Source: Mycobacterium sp. ACS1612 (GTDB lineage: Bacteria; Actinomycetota; Actinomycetes; Mycobacteriales; Mycobacteriaceae). Taken from it: 64,000 nucleotides of DNA. The notes beneath the pieces are model-generated. The model saw nothing but the letters and a program-made list of their open reading frames with translations. It made no database searches and was not told the origin of the DNA. Shown here in pieces: positions 42,431 through 53,500 of this stretch (the stretch's first letter is position 1; each line of letters opens with the position of its first letter). Both the position numbers and the translations under genes were made by a program. The stretch lies in NCBI RefSeq assembly GCF_001667505.1, contig NZ_LZHZ01000071.1:28454-92453 (forward strand), given 5' to 3'.

Positions 42431-43354
42431 TCAGAGCTCGACGAGCCCGTCCAGATCAGCGGGAGACTTGACGGCGTGCGTCGGCACCCCCCGAAGTTCG
42501 CGTTTGGCGATTCCGGCCAAGGTCCCCGCGGGCGGGAACTCGACGATCGCCGACACATTGTTCTTACGCATGGTCTCGGTGCATAAATCCCACCGCACCG
42601 GACGAGTCAGCTGGTTCACCAACTTCGTCATCGCGTCTGTGGCCGAAGTGACCGGCTGGCCGTCGGCATTCGAGAGGAGTGTCGCGTTCGGCTCTGCGGT
42701 CGTTACGCCCTCGGCCGCCGCGCGGTAGCCGTCGGTGGCCGACGCCATGTAGTGGGTGTGGAAAGCGCCTGCGGTGGCCAGCTGACGGACCCGAGCCTTG
42801 GCTGGCGGATCTTCGGCGAGCTTGTCGAGTGCGGACAGCGCGCCCGCGGCCACGATCTGGCCTGCCGCGTTGCGGTTGGCGGGAACCAGGTCGAGCGCCT
42901 CGAGCCGGGCCAGCACCTCGGCTTCGTCGCCGCCGAGCACCGCAGACATTCCGGTGGGCTCCAGCGCGCAGGCCTTGGCCATCTCCGAACCGCGGGTGGC
43001 GGCCAGCTTGACGGCGTCATCGGCGGAGATGACGCCGGCGATCGCGTACGCCGCGATCTCGCCGACCGAGTGGCCTGCGACGATGACGTCCCTGTCGGCG
43101 AACAGTCCGCGCCGGGTGAGTTCTTCATGGGCCAGCAGCGTCGCGGCCACCACCAACGGCTGGGTCACCGCGGTATCGGTGATCTCCTCGGCGGTGGCGG
43201 TGGTGCCAAGACCGGCGAGGTCAAGGCCGCTGATCTCGGACCAGGCGGCGAGACGCTCGGCAGCGCCGGGCAGCTCGAGCCACGCGGTGAGCATGCCGGG
43301 GGTCTGGGAGCCCTGTCCGGGCGCAAGCAACGCGAGCGCAGTTTTTTGAGGCAC
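42431..43354 (-). CDS. fabD: Malonyl-CoA:AcpM transacylase FabD
   Basis: A 307-residue acyltransferase with the oxyanion motif LLAPGQGSQTPGM at the N-terminus. The nucleophile is in GHSVGEIAAYA (S96), and the catalytic histidine in AFHTHYM is near residue 198. It loads malonyl groups onto AcpM. It is the first gene of the FAS-II operon, starting with GTG at 43354 without an obvious Shine-Dalgarno. A 136-bp gap with a TTTTGT/ACAAAA palindrome separates it from mabR. Confidence 0.95.
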   Translation of the reverse strand: MPQKTALALLAPGQGSQTPGMLTAWLELPGAAERLAAWSEISGLDLAGLGTTATAEEITDTAVTQPLVVAATLLAHEELTRRGLFADRDVIVAGHSVGEIAAYAIAGVISADDAVKLAATRGSEMAKACALEPTGMSAVLGGDEAEVLARLEALDLVPANRNAAGQIVAAGALSALDKLAEDPPAKARVRQLATAGAFHTHYMASATDGYRAAAEGVTTAEPNATLLSNADGQPVTSATDAMTKLVNQLTRPVRWDLCTETMRKNNVSAIVEFPPAGTLAGIAKRELRGVPTHAVKSPADLDGLVEL

Positions 43355-43419
43355 GAATTAAGAAAACACTGTGAAGACGGTTTCGGACGGTGTAAGAGAT
43401 TATGAACCTCGTCTTATGT

Positions 43420-43440
43420 TTTTGTAGGTCCTCCACAAAA
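43420..43440. promoter_or_regulatory. TTTTGT-N9-ACAAAA palindrome upstream of fabD
   Basis: A perfect 6-bp inverted repeat with 9-nt spacing lies between mabR and fabD, about 65 bp upstream of the fabD start. MabR is known to bind the fasII promoter region in M. tuberculosis, so this is a strong candidate for its operator; I have not compared it with a published site. Confidence 0.6.
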
Positions 43441-43490
43441 CGGCATGTGATGCGACTCCATCGATACCCGTCCGCAACCTTCGCCTTCGT

Positions 43491-44756
43491 TCACTGGACT
43501 GCGACGCGTGCCTTTCGGGCCTCGGTTGGCGCGTTTGCCGTGCTGGGATGGTACGCATGACGGCCCAATCGTCCCACTGTGGCGGCCACCCGCAGCACAT
43601 AAGCGTCGCGAGGAAGGGTGGGATCGCGGCCCGTGAAATCGGCGATGCGTTTGAGCCGGTAGCGGACGGTATTTGGATGAACGAACAATTTGCGGGCACA
43701 GGCTTCGATGGCCCCGCCCGAGTCCAGATACGCGTCGAGCGTGTCGGTCAGCGCGGGGCCCGCGTCGGCGAGCGGCCTCATCACCTCGGTTTCCAGGGCC
43801 GCGATCGCGGTCACGTCGCCTAGCAGAGCCCGTTCCGGCAGCAACTCACGCGCCGACACCGGCCGTGGTGCGCCGCTCCAGCCTGCGACGGCATTCATCC
43901 CGGCGATCGCCTCGGTTGCGCTGATGTGAGCGGCCCCGAGGGTGGGCGCCGTCGGCCCGATCACCACTGGCCCGTCGGCGAAGACGCCGAGTAATTCTGC
44001 GAGGAACTTCTCCGTGGGCGCGAGCACGCCGGAGACGATGGCCACCAGCCAGGTCCCATGCACGTCCGACAGCGCGGCGCGGCCGTTGCGCTCGACGACA
44101 TCGTGGACGTCGTCGCTGGTGAGGTCGATCCGGTCGGGTTGGGGTAACCCGACGATCACTGTGGCGGGTGCGGTCGCGTCCCAGTTCAGAGCGGCCGCCT
44201 GGGACTGCAACTCCGGTCCGGTGTCCCCGCGGACCACGGCGTCGACGACGTTGGCCTCCATCCGGGTGTCCCATGCGCCGCGTGCCTCGGCCTGGTCGGC
44301 GTATGCGGTGGCGGCGGCGAACGCCAAATCGCGGCTGTAACGCAGGATTCCGGCCGTCAGCGCGGTCAACTGTTCCTCCGAGCGCGCCAGCAGCGGCACG
44401 ACTTCCTCGAAGAACTCCATCGTGATGCGCACCATCTCGACCGACTGGCGCAGCGCGATGCGCCGGCGCAGATCCTGGGGCACCACCTCGAAGGCCTGCG
44501 CGGTGTAGCTGACGTTGCTCTGCGGATTGCGCATCCACTCGACGAAGTTGACCACCGCGGCCTGCACCACCAATTGCACGCTCGCGCGCTGCGAGGCCTC
44601 CAGGTCCGCGAAGAACGGCAGCCGTTCCTCCATCGCGCGTACCGCTTCGGTGGCCAGCCGGCCCGAGTACTGCTTCAGCCGACGCAGCACCGACTCGGGC
44701 ACGGTCTGCAATACCTCGAGCGTCGACCTCGGCGGGATGAACCGGTTGTCGGGCAT
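43491..44756 (-). CDS. mabR: FAS-II operon regulator MabR (PucR/CdaR-type)
   Basis: A 421-residue regulator. The long N-terminal helical sensor region and a middle GGDEF-like PucR domain lead to a C-terminal HTH_30 (GGAIEACARKLFVHPNTVRYRLKRI). Position between aceE and fabD identifies it as the Rv2242 orthologue MabR, which controls the fasII operon in response to long-chain acyl-CoA. The ATG at 44756 is used; a TTG two codons upstream is possible. Confidence 0.92.
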   Translation of the reverse strand: MPDNRFIPPRSTLEVLQTVPESVLRRLKQYSGRLATEAVRAMEERLPFFADLEASQRASVQLVVQAAVVNFVEWMRNPQSNVSYTAQAFEVVPQDLRRRIALRQSVEMVRITMEFFEEVVPLLARSEEQLTALTAGILRYSRDLAFAAATAYADQAEARGAWDTRMEANVVDAVVRGDTGPELQSQAAALNWDATAPATVIVGLPQPDRIDLTSDDVHDVVERNGRAALSDVHGTWLVAIVSGVLAPTEKFLAELLGVFADGPVVIGPTAPTLGAAHISATEAIAGMNAVAGWSGAPRPVSARELLPERALLGDVTAIAALETEVMRPLADAGPALTDTLDAYLDSGGAIEACARKLFVHPNTVRYRLKRIADFTGRDPTLPRDAYVLRVAATVGRLGRHAYHPSTANAPTEARKARVAVQ

Positions 44757-44928
44757 CCCCAAAGGCTACGCGACTCTTCTGGAGGAAACCTCCAACGCTG
44801 TTCGCGCCCGTTCGCGCCCAGGCCGCGCCGAGACTACGGTTTCTGAGGCAAAGGCGCCGTTTGCCGTCATTTTCCGTAGTTTCGCGGCGCCGAGGGAACC
44901 GCGAGCCGCTCGCGCGCACCTAATCAAT

Positions 44929-45147
44929 GTGGACGATCTCATAGTGGGCAGCGAAGCCCTGGCCGCGCGGCTGGTTACACGGCAGATGCTGCGCACCCGA
45001 TTCGTGAAGCTGCATCACAACGCCGACGACATCGAACGGCTGGAATTCCTGGCCGACCAAGGCTGGATCATCGTGCGCGTCAGCTCACGACAGCTGCGAT
45101 GCGACCGGCCCGGGATCGTGCGGCGCGTACGGAGGGCGCACTGGTGA
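44929..45147 (+). pseudogene. Internally deleted DUF559-family gene
   Basis: This 72-codon frame joins the typical N-terminus of mycobacterial DUF559 proteins (DDLIVGSEALAARLVTRQMLRTRF) directly to their typical C-terminus (DDIERLEFLADQGWIIVRVS, then RIVRRV-like GIVRRVRRA). The whole catalytic middle (about 200 residues in the intact family, restriction-endonuclease-like fold) is missing, with the frame preserved. It starts with GTG, preceded by TAATCA that could be the old -10. It is convergent with aceE, 7 bp from its stop. It is unlikely to be active, although a short product could still be made. Confidence 0.65.
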
Positions 45148-45154
45148 GCCGCGG

Positions 45155-47944
<2,790 letters not shown>

Positions 47945-48076
47945 CTTCCGCTCCTTGTCAGGCGGTGTGGGTGCTACGCGATCGGCGTAGCTGCCTCTAT
48001 CTTTGTCCCATCGTGCCCCACTTGCACTGCCGGGGGTGTGGAGTGGAATGAACCCGCGATCCCGGGTTCAAACCGG

Positions 48077-48082
48077 TAACGT
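48077..48082 (+). promoter_or_regulatory. Putative -10 box, leaderless start at 48091
   Basis: TAACGT lies 8 nt before the GTG at 48091. The same hexamer precedes the cupin gene at 3768. Assigned by sequence and spacing only. Confidence 0.35.
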
Positions 48083-48090
48083 CTGCACCC

Positions 48091-48669
48091 GTGCTGATCG
48101 CTGGGCTGTCCCGCAACCGGCTGCGAATTGCTGCCCTGGTGATCGGCATTCTGGCGGTCATCGCGATGGTCATTGTCGGCTGCACCAGCGTCACCCGGGG
48201 ATCTGCGCAGATTGACCGCGCCGATGCCCCGGTGTATCGGGCGTCGGTCTCGGCTTCCATCGAGGAGTCGGCGTCCAGTTCAAGCGCCCGCGAGTCCGAG
48301 CGGCAGGCGTCGCTCACCACGCAGGCGATCCACACCTCGTGTGAGGCGCTGAGTTCGTCGAGCGTGGACGCGATCACCGCGGTGAACAACTACGTCGACG
48401 CCTTCAACCGCAATGCCGCCGACGCCACCGCCAAGGCGCAACCGGCCGTCGATGCGCTCAACCACAGCGCCGACGTCGTTGCGGGCAGCGTGTCGGACAC
48501 GCTGGCCCCCAATCTGCGCGATGCGCTCAACGCGTGGGTCGATGCGGCAAGGGGCCTCGCGGCGGCGATTGCGGGCAATTACGGGCCCGACGAGTTCAAC
48601 GCGGCGATCACCAAGCTCAACGACACGAAAACCACCGCGCTCAACCTTTGCGACGCGGCATATCGATGA
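48091..48669 (+). CDS. Membrane-anchored protein or lipoprotein (Rv2240c-like)
   Basis: A 192-residue exported protein. It starts with basic residues and a hydrophobic segment (IAALVIGILAVIAMVIVG) ending in VGCTS, which could be a lipobox or simply an anchor. The remainder is Ala/Ser-rich and helical, with two further cysteines (HTSCEAL and LNLCDA) that may form a disulfide. No enzymatic signature. It is divergent from aceE in the position of Rv2240c and starts with GTG behind a -10 box. Confidence 0.8.
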   Translation: MLIAGLSRNRLRIAALVIGILAVIAMVIVGCTSVTRGSAQIDRADAPVYRASVSASIEESASSSSARESERQASLTTQAIHTSCEALSSSSVDAITAVNNYVDAFNRNAADATAKAQPAVDALNHSADVVAGSVSDTLAPNLRDALNAWVDAARGLAAAIAGNYGPDEFNAAITKLNDTKTTALNLCDAAYR

Positions 48670-48773
48670 ACCTGCCGCCAGTGGTCAATGTTTGGGCCCC
48701 GGCGTGCGACGATAGGGCTTGATACATCGCCGGGCGCAACGTGCGCTTCGAACTGGCTGAAGGAGGACCGACC

Positions 48774-49199
48774 GTGGTCGCGGCGGATGACGCCCCGAAC
48801 TACGCCCGCAGACTGGGCATCCAGAAAGATCAGGTTGTGCAGGAGTTGGGCTGGGACTCCGACGTCGACGACGACATCCGGGCCGACATCGAAGAGGCGT
48901 GCGGTGGTGAGCTGCTCGACGAGGACGCCGACGAGGTCATCGACGTGGTCCTGTTGTGGTGGCGCGACGGCGACGGCGACCTCGTCGACAACCTGATGGA
49001 CGCGATCACCCCGCTCGCCGACGACGGCGTCATCTGGGTGGTCACCCCGAAGACGGGCAAGCCCGGCCATGTTCAACCGGCCGAGATCGCCGAATCGGCG
49101 CCGACGGCCGGCCTGATGCAAACATCGTCGGCCAACCTCGGCGACTGGATTGCGAGCAGGCTGGTGCAGCCGAAGTCGAAAGCGGCCGGGCGGCGCTGA
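48774..49199 (+). CDS. DUF3052 family protein (Rv2239c-like)
   Basis: A 141-residue acidic protein conserved in actinobacteria. It has NYARRLGIQKDQVVQELGWD, an Asp/Glu-rich middle, VLLWWRDGDGDLVDNLMDAI and VIWVVTPKTGKPGHV. The GTG at 48774 is chosen because AAGGAGG precedes it at 7 nt; an upstream GTG at 48741 has no such site. Its stop overlaps the ahpE start by 1 bp. Function unknown; it pairs constantly with ahpE. Confidence 0.88.
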   Translation: MVAADDAPNYARRLGIQKDQVVQELGWDSDVDDDIRADIEEACGGELLDEDADEVIDVVLLWWRDGDGDLVDNLMDAITPLADDGVIWVVTPKTGKPGHVQPAEIAESAPTAGLMQTSSANLGDWIASRLVQPKSKAAGRR

Positions 49200-49663
49200 T
49201 GGTCGAAGTCGGTAGCGACGCGCCCGACTTCACGCTCAAGGACCAGAACGGCCGGTCCGTCAGCTTGAGTAGCTTCCGTGGCGAGAAGGACGTGCTGCTG
49301 GTGTTCTTTCCGCTTGCGTTCACCTCGATCTGCCAGGGCGAGCTCGATGAGATTCGCGATCACCTGTCGGACTACGAGAACGACGAGACGGCCACACTGG
49401 CAATCTCGGTGGGTCCGCCGCCCACGCACAAGATCTGGGCAACGCAGAGCAGCTTCACTTTTCCGGTGCTGTCAGATTTCTGGCCGCACGGCGCGACGGC
49501 GCAGTCCTACGGCGTGTTCAACGACGTCACCGGCTTCGCCAACCGCGGCACATTCGTAGTGGACCGCTCGGGCGTCGTACGGTTCGCGGAGATGAAGCAG
49601 CCGGGGGAGCCGCGTGATCAGGGGGTGTGGAAGGCCGCGCTGACGGCGCTGCGGCCACGCTGA
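49199..49663 (+). CDS. ahpE: One-cysteine peroxiredoxin AhpE
   Basis: A 154-residue peroxiredoxin with peroxidatic C45 in PLAFTSICQGEL (P38 and T42 complete the active-site motif) and no resolving cysteine. It also has HKIWATQSSFTFP and VDRSGVVRFAEMKQPGEP. AhpE reduces hydroperoxides, especially fatty-acid-derived ones and peroxynitrite, and is recycled through mycothiol/mycoredoxin. TGATG coupling to the DUF3052 gene indicates one operon. M. tuberculosis Rv2238c is the same length class. Confidence 0.95.
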   Translation: MVEVGSDAPDFTLKDQNGRSVSLSSFRGEKDVLLVFFPLAFTSICQGELDEIRDHLSDYENDETATLAISVGPPPTHKIWATQSSFTFPVLSDFWPHGATAQSYGVFNDVTGFANRGTFVVDRSGVVRFAEMKQPGEPRDQGVWKAALTALRPR

Positions 49664-49708
49664 TCGATTTCCACCTGCAGGTCACCGACCTGTAGCCTGC
49701 CCGGCAAG

Positions 49709-49780
49709 GGGCGCGTAGCTCAGTGGTAGAGCTCTGGTTTTACACACCAGCGGTCGGCGGTTCGATACCGTCCGCGCCCA
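49709..49780 (+). tRNA. tRNA-Val (anticodon TAC)
   Basis: A full cloverleaf is visible: acceptor GGGCGCG pairs with CGCGCCC, the D-arm GCTC/GAGC has loop AGTGGTA, and anticodon stem CTGGT/ACCAG has loop TTTACAC (anticodon TAC). The T-arm contains GGTTCGATACC-type sequence (GGCGG TTCGATA CCGTC), and the discriminator is A. CCA is not encoded. It is oriented with ahpE, 45 bp downstream of its stop. Confidence 0.95.
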
Positions 49781-49970
49781 CTCATTCGAGACCTCTTTGC
49801 GTGAGCAAAATACTTGTGATAGCCGCGTCGGTGCGTTTGGCGTCGTGAAGTTCGGGAGACTGTCTAAGTCGCTGGTAACCGCAAAAGCTATGCAAAACCT
49901 CTATGTTCTGGCTACACTGCGTTAGCTGGCAGAAACCGCCCGGCCCATTCACGACCACCGAGGGGAAGTA

Positions 49971-50312
49971 ATGAAGAAGACTTTGATCGTAGCCGGGCTA
50001 ATCGGTGCCGCAGCGGTGTTGACCGCCGCGCCCGCCGGGGCTGACACGCCCAGCAGCTCGGTGAGTTGCTCGCCGATGCCGCTGTGCCAGATCCAGGGCC
50101 CGATGTCGGAGTTCCAGCAGAGCGTCACCGATTACGTCACCAAGGGTCCGGTGATCTTCGCGGGAAGCGTTGCCGACTTCACCATGAACGGGCCGCAGAC
50201 GTTCCAGGGCAGCGTCAAGAAGTTCGTGACGGAGGGCCCCAAGACGTTCCAGCGGACGTTGATGAACCCGGGTAGCGAGAAGTACAACCCGGATCCCAAC
50301 GCTGAGGACTAG
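49971..50312 (+). CDS. Small secreted protein of unknown function
   Basis: A 113-residue precursor with a clear signal peptide (KKTLIVAGLIGAAAVLTAA, cleavage after PAGA-D). The mature part has two close cysteines (SCSPMPLC) and three similar repeats: GPVIFAGSVADF, GPQTFQGSVKKF and GPKTFQRTLM, spaced about 17 residues apart. The repeats look like successive amphipathic helices. GAGGGGAAG 5 nt before the ATG supports the start. It is monocistronic with a terminator directly behind. No known family is evident to me. Confidence 0.8.
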   Translation: MKKTLIVAGLIGAAAVLTAAPAGADTPSSSVSCSPMPLCQIQGPMSEFQQSVTDYVTKGPVIFAGSVADFTMNGPQTFQGSVKKFVTEGPKTFQRTLMNPGSEKYNPDPNAED

Positions 50313-50332
50313 ATCAGCACCGGACAGACGTC

Positions 50333-50360
50333 AACGCCAGGGCTTTCGGGCCCTGGCGTT
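50333..50360 (+). terminator. Hairpin terminator after the small secreted protein gene
   Basis: AACGCCAGGGC (50333-50343) pairs perfectly with GCCCTGGCGTT (50350-50360) across a 6-nt loop. It is followed by CTCGTCTGT rather than a T-run. It also lies before the end of the convergent VOC gene and could serve both. Confidence 0.65.
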
Positions 50361-50372
50361 CTCGTCTGTCGG

Positions 50373-50768
50373 TTATGACGGCGGCGCGAAGAATTCCAGC
50401 GCGTTGCCGTCCGGATCGCGGAAGCTGAGGCCGGATCCGTAGTGCTCGTCGACGATTCCACTGTGCTCAACGCCGAGAGAGTTGAGCCGCTCGACCCAGC
50501 CCTCCAATTCGGCACGATCGGCGCAACCGAACCCGACGTGGTCAAGTCCTACCCGAAACTCGCTGAACCGTCCGCCTTCGGCTCCGCGGTCATGCTGGTG
50601 GATGCCGAACAGCGTGCCGTTGTCGAATGCCCACACCTGATGCCGGAAGCCGGCGTCGGTGTGTTCGTCGAGCAACGGGTCAGTCCCAATAAGGGATCGG
50701 TACCAGGGACCGCTCACGTCGAGATCGCTCACTGTGAGCGCGACGTGGTTGAGTGCCGGGAAGGCCAT
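50373..50768 (-). CDS. VOC-family (glyoxalase-like) protein
   Basis: A 131-residue vicinal-oxygen-chelate protein with paired beta-alpha-beta-beta-beta units. It opens with LNHVALTVSDLDVSGPWY, the second half starts LDHVGFGCADRAELEGW, and it ends RDPDGNALEFF. Metal-ligand positions appear as H8, H77-type (LDH) and E127. VOC members include glyoxalases, dioxygenases and binding proteins, and the substrate cannot be read. It is monocistronic and convergent with the small secreted protein. Confidence 0.85.
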   Translation of the reverse strand: MAFPALNHVALTVSDLDVSGPWYRSLIGTDPLLDEHTDAGFRHQVWAFDNGTLFGIHQHDRGAEGGRFSEFRVGLDHVGFGCADRAELEGWVERLNSLGVEHSGIVDEHYGSGLSFRDPDGNALEFFAPPS

Positions 50769-51107
50769 GGGGACTCCTCACTGCTCGTTTCGTGATCTGT
50801 TCCATTGAACGTGACGGTTTGCCTTTTCGGAACGCAACCATGATCGCAGCTATCCAGCAAATGCAATCCCGCATGTTCTGCCGACTGGCTAGTTGCCGCA
50901 ACTAAGCAATCCCCGCCTTTGCCAGAATTTGCTAATTGACGCTGGAGCAGGTTCTGAAACGCGCGGATGTCGACACGTACTTGCAGGTCCAACGCGAAAA
51001 CTTCTTGCGTTGAGGATTAATGAGGGCGGTTGCTGGGAATCGATGAGATGTATCGATGAACTCGGTGCGGGGACCGGGTAGGGAATGGATCACGAAATGG
51101 GGATACT
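50769..51107. other. Intergenic region, nothing recognised
   Basis: These 339 bp between the divergent VOC and glycoside hydrolase genes are lower in GC than their flanks and should contain both promoters. I see no RNA gene, repeat or conserved coding frame. Confidence 0.4.
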
Positions 51108-52610
51108 GTGTGGCAAAGTAAGAGACAGGGCCGGATATGTCGGCCTGTCGTGAAGATCAGTGTTGCAGTGACGGCCTCGGCGTTGTTGTCGGCTGGGGCA
51201 GCGAGTCTGTTGACGGCCGGGGGATCCGGCCCGGTGATGTTGCCATACGCCACGGTGGCGGCGATCAACACAGACAACACAACCGTCGGGTTCGCCGACT
51301 CCGACATCATCGGCATGTCGCAGGCGGACATCGATCGGACTCTGGACGAGATGCAGGCCATGGGCGTGCAGAACGTCCGGATCCTGATTCCATGGAACGG
51401 AATCGAATTGGCGGACGATTTCTTCTACTGGAACAAGGTCGACGCCCTGGTGAACTCCGCCTATGAGCGCGATATGGGCATCCTGGGCGTGCTGAACTCC
51501 ACGCCCGCATGGGCGACCGAGCCCGGCCAGCCGGCGCCCGCCAGCCCGCCCGCCGACACCGCGGAATACGCCGAATTCGTTGGTGCAGTGGCGGAACGGT
51601 ACGCCGGGAAGGTCTCTGCGTACGAGGTGTGGAACGAGCCCAACGCGACGACTTTCTGGTATCCATCACCGGATCCCGCCGGGTACACCGAGTTGTTGCA
51701 GGCGGCCTACCCGGCGATCAAGGAGGCCGATCCGGACGCCACCGTCATCGGCGGCGTGGTCGGCTGGGTGACCGACTATCCGGGCCTGGCGATCAGCCCG
51801 GCGAAATATGTCCAGGGCATGTATGACGCTGGGGCACAAGGGTATTTCGACGCGCTGTCGTATCACCCCTACCAGTACCAGGTCGCGTTCAGCCAGGGCA
51901 AGCCCTATGGCCCCGCAGCGCCGATCAACCAGTTGGACCTCATGCACCAGGAAATGGTGGCCAACGGCGACGGGGACAAGCTGATCTGGGCGACCGAATA
52001 TGGTCAGCCGACATCGGAAGGTGGCGAGGCAAAACAGGCGCAGTTCATCTCGAACTTCCTGAACACCTGGAGCAGTTTCGACTACACTGGCCCGTCGTTC
52101 ATCTACACCACGCGTGACCGTGCCACCGGTAGCACCGATGATCAGGACACGCTCGGCGTTCTGCGCACCGACTGGTCTCGTAAGCCCGTAGCCGATGTCA
52201 TCGAGCAATGGACGGCGACGCATCCGCAGTCGTCACCGAGCACCGTGACCTTGACCGCCACGACGGACACCTCGGAGGCGACCAACGTCTCGACGGCCTC
52301 GAGGACCACGACGTTGGCGCCGGTGGCCGCGACCGAGATCCCGCAAAGCACGATGACGCCGTCCACCGGGACGACCGAAACATCAACGGCGCCAACGGCT
52401 ACCGCCACCGCGGAGCCGACAGCGGAGCCGACGGCAGAGCCGACTGCTGAGCCGACATCGACGCGCTCGACGTCGACCGATGACAGGACGGACGACACGA
52501 CCGGTACGGCCAATACGTCCGATACGTCGAGCACGTCCAGCACTTCTGGGTCTACGTCCAGCAGCACGAGCGACAGCGACTCGGCGAGCGATAGCGACTC
52601 CACTGGGTAA
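51108..52610 (+). CDS. Secreted GH39-like glycoside hydrolase with Thr/Ser-rich tail
   Basis: A 500-residue exported protein. The N-terminal signal/anchor (VKISVAVTASALLSAGAASLL) leads to a TIM-barrel hydrolase domain with the clan GH-A acid/base in VWNEPN (E177) and the likely nucleophile in WATEYG (E297). The last 130 residues are low-complexity Thr/Ser/Asp with four tandem EPTA units and SDSDSAS-type repeats. They are probably a flexible, possibly O-mannosylated linker in the cell wall. It should cleave a beta-linked polysaccharide, host- or self-derived. Start GTG at 51108; others possible just downstream. Confidence 0.85.
   Translation: MWQSKRQGRICRPVVKISVAVTASALLSAGAASLLTAGGSGPVMLPYATVAAINTDNTTVGFADSDIIGMSQADIDRTLDEMQAMGVQNVRILIPWNGIELADDFFYWNKVDALVNSAYERDMGILGVLNSTPAWATEPGQPAPASPPADTAEYAEFVGAVAERYAGKVSAYEVWNEPNATTFWYPSPDPAGYTELLQAAYPAIKEADPDATVIGGVVGWVTDYPGLAISPAKYVQGMYDAGAQGYFDALSYHPYQYQVAFSQGKPYGPAAPINQLDLMHQEMVANGDGDKLIWATEYGQPTSEGGEAKQAQFISNFLNTWSSFDYTGPSFIYTTRDRATGSTDDQDTLGVLRTDWSRKPVADVIEQWTATHPQSSPSTVTLTATTDTSEATNVSTASRTTTLAPVAATEIPQSTMTPSTGTTETSTAPTATATAEPTAEPTAEPTAEPTSTRSTSTDDRTDDTTGTANTSDTSSTSSTSGSTSSSTSDSDSASDSDSTG
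52409..52456 (+). repeat. Tandem 12-bp repeat encoding EPTA units
   Basis: About four copies of a GAGCCGACNGCN unit lie within the glycoside hydrolase tail. Copies vary only at third codon positions, so this stretch could change copy number by slippage without loss of frame. Confidence 0.7.
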
Positions 52611-52637
52611 CCCGCGAGGACGGACTCGGAAGGCGGG

Positions 52638-53465
52638 TCAGATGACTCGCCTTCCGAGGCGTGCTCGGGCCCGCATGTTGCGCAAGTAGAGCTCATAGGT
52701 GAACAACCAGAAGTCGCGCGGGATGACACGGTCGGCGACGCGCAAGCCGAACAGCAGCAGCTCGAACAACCGCTGTTGGTCCCGGGACCATTTCAACTGC
52801 ATGTGCGCACGGAACTCCGGTGGCAGAAACCCGGTCGTCGCAAAAAGATTCAGCGGCCCGATCAACTGCCGAAGCGGTGTCGGCAGAAACGCCGTCGCCG
52901 CCACCCCGTACAGGTGCTCGCGCACCGGCGGGTCAATGCGAAGCTCCTCGAGCGAGCGCTTCCAGTACTCGTCGAACGCGGCCCGATCAGGCGGCCACAT
53001 GTCTTCGCGGACCTGCAACGTGGTGCCCAGCTTCCTGGCGTCCCGATACACCACATCGGCGGACTCGTCGTCCAGTGGGCCGTACAGAAACTCGTGCTGA
53101 TCGATGTAATACCGGTACAGACAGGCCGCCACCCACAGTTGTAGCCGCGGGTCAAACGCGTTGTATCGCACCGGACTCGTGGCCCGCGACCGGATCATGG
53201 TGTGCACCTTGTCGATTTCCCGACGCACGAGCGCACGGTCCGCGGCGGTGCCAACGGTCGCCGCCGCGAGGTAGTAGCCGGTGGTGCGGGACCGCTTCAG
53301 CGGATGCCTGTAGACGTTGCCGCTGTCGACCGGACTCTCCAGCACGCCGTACCCGACTCCCGGCGAGGCCAATTGCATGATGACATTCGCCGCAGGCAGC
53401 AGCACCGCGGCGGGGTTCAGCAGGTCGGCCACCCGGGTCGGGCGCCGGGGCGGGCCCAGCCTCAT
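52638..53465 (-). CDS. DUF2236 (latex-clearing/mpaB-like oxygenase) protein (Rv2237-like)
   Basis: A 275-residue protein of the DUF2236/rubber-oxygenase-catalytic-domain family. The helical core includes GVGYGVLESPVDSGNVY, the conserved YRYYIDQHEFLYGPL, and later arginine/aspartate motifs (WPPDRAAFDEYW). Family members bind heme b; proven activities include rubber and terpenoid chain cleavage. The start at 53465 gives the family length; the long upstream extension is antisense to cobD. Location next to cobD matches Rv2237. Confidence 0.82.
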   Translation of the reverse strand: MRLGPPRRPTRVADLLNPAAVLLPAANVIMQLASPGVGYGVLESPVDSGNVYRHPLKRSRTTGYYLAAATVGTAADRALVRREIDKVHTMIRSRATSPVRYNAFDPRLQLWVAACLYRYYIDQHEFLYGPLDDESADVVYRDARKLGTTLQVREDMWPPDRAAFDEYWKRSLEELRIDPPVREHLYGVAATAFLPTPLRQLIGPLNLFATTGFLPPEFRAHMQLKWSRDQQRLFELLLFGLRVADRVIPRDFWLFTYELYLRNMRARARLGRRVI

Positions 53466-53500
53466 GAGATCGAGTAGACCACTTGTGAGACGCTCCCGGA

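Noticed and set aside
53466..53500. Cobalamin riboswitch upstream of cobD
   Set aside because: The gap is only about 35 bp, too short for a B12 riboswitch.
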